From Cladopsammia gracilis (Eukaryota; Cnidaria; Anthozoa; Scleractinia; Dendrophylliidae), in the NCBI GenBank assembly GCA_022457155.1, contig JAJGOT010000017.1, positions 186,001-250,000 on the forward strand: DNA of 64,000 nucleotides, given 5' to 3'. The translations under genes were made by a program, and so were the position numbers. Positions 63,491-64,000 of this stretch are shown piece after piece (the first letter of the stretch is position 1; each line of letters starts with the position of its first letter). The notes under the pieces are model-generated. The model had not been told where the DNA came from, made no database searches, and saw only the letters and a list, made by a program, of their open reading frames with translations.

Positions 63491-64000
63491 CTAGAGACAA
63501 CAACAGAAACAGCAAATCAAATTTAAGATTTATGTCCCAAATTCAACCCTGGAGAAGTTTACTTAAGTTTGCAGTCAAACCCCACTTAAGAGACAGCGCC
63601 ATAATATGGATTGGACACCTGATCATTACAGACAGTTGTCTTGGTCCCGACCAAATACTCGCTTCAGCAGTTCAAACGTTCAGTTGGAGGAACTTTTGGA
63701 ACCAGAGGTAAAGTTGGCGTTAATGGTTGCATTTTCAAACTTTGCACCTTAAAATCGTGCTATATCAGGTCAGTGACTTGATGGGCGCGATCCATTCGAC
63801 CAAAAAATCCAGTTTGAATTTCCGAAATTTTCATATGTTGAATGGAACGGTATTTTCCACTGGAATGAACCGATCTCGTTTCTTTAGCACGCGATGTTGT
63901 TGAAAGTTGTTGTAATTCTTGCATAGTACCTACTGAAACGTAAGAACACGAGCTCAATTCCACATACAAGAAATATTCACAACTGGCGGGAATAAGAATT
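63491..64000. other. beta-spectrin intron continuing past the window
   Basis: No further spectrin exon was found up to the right edge, so the CH1 exons lie beyond 64000. The 70-codon frame at 63760-63969 (-) does not resemble spectrin. Confidence 0.6.

Noticed and set aside
63760..63969. Candidate upstream beta-spectrin exon on -
   Set aside because: Translation has no CH-domain resemblance, and the required phase and CH1/CH2 residues are absent.

Overview
The window is eukaryotic, AT-rich and intron-rich, and most likely comes from a cnidarian. The protein similarities and the very dense load of short palindromic transposons resemble stony-coral genomes; this assignment is an inference from the sequence. 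All splice sites I placed are GT-AG, and the reading phase closes across every exon of both genes.

Layout: (1) 1-1712 is the 3' part of a CR1/L2-like LINE whose reverse-transcriptase ORF enters from the left edge. (2) 3563-25109 on + is a complete 12-exon gene for the alpha subunit of collagen prolyl 4-hydroxylase (547 aa), with signal peptide, all Fe/2-oxoglutarate ligands and the conserved cysteines. (3) 25110-28137 is a tail-to-tail intergenic spacer filled with repeats. (4) 28138-63490 on - is a conventional beta-spectrin gene. 47 exons are in the window, encoding about 2114 residues from the second calponin-homology domain through 16 full and one partial spectrin repeats to a C-terminal PH domain and stop. 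The N-terminal actin-binding exons lie beyond 64000. The two host genes are functionally unrelated: P4HA modifies procollagen in the ER, while beta-spectrin builds the cortical membrane skeleton.

The introns hold most of the novelty. They include long-hairpin MITEs, twin 134-bp hAT-like MITEs with 8-bp target duplications, a Tigger-like deletion derivative, several families ending in TTAA, tRNA-headed SINEs, a broken kinase fragment, a broken Crypton-like recombinase fragment, and a 68/204-bp higher-order tandem array. The most striking feature is a TTAA-terminated MITE family whose internal segment has expanded into arrays of about 106 bp. I count about 15 loci, all between 26.2 and 62.5 kb, all in the same orientation, and about half ending within 70 nt of a beta-spectrin 5' splice site. 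The beta-spectrin also carries an unusually long ER/K-type charged helix between the tetramerisation repeat and the PH domain.
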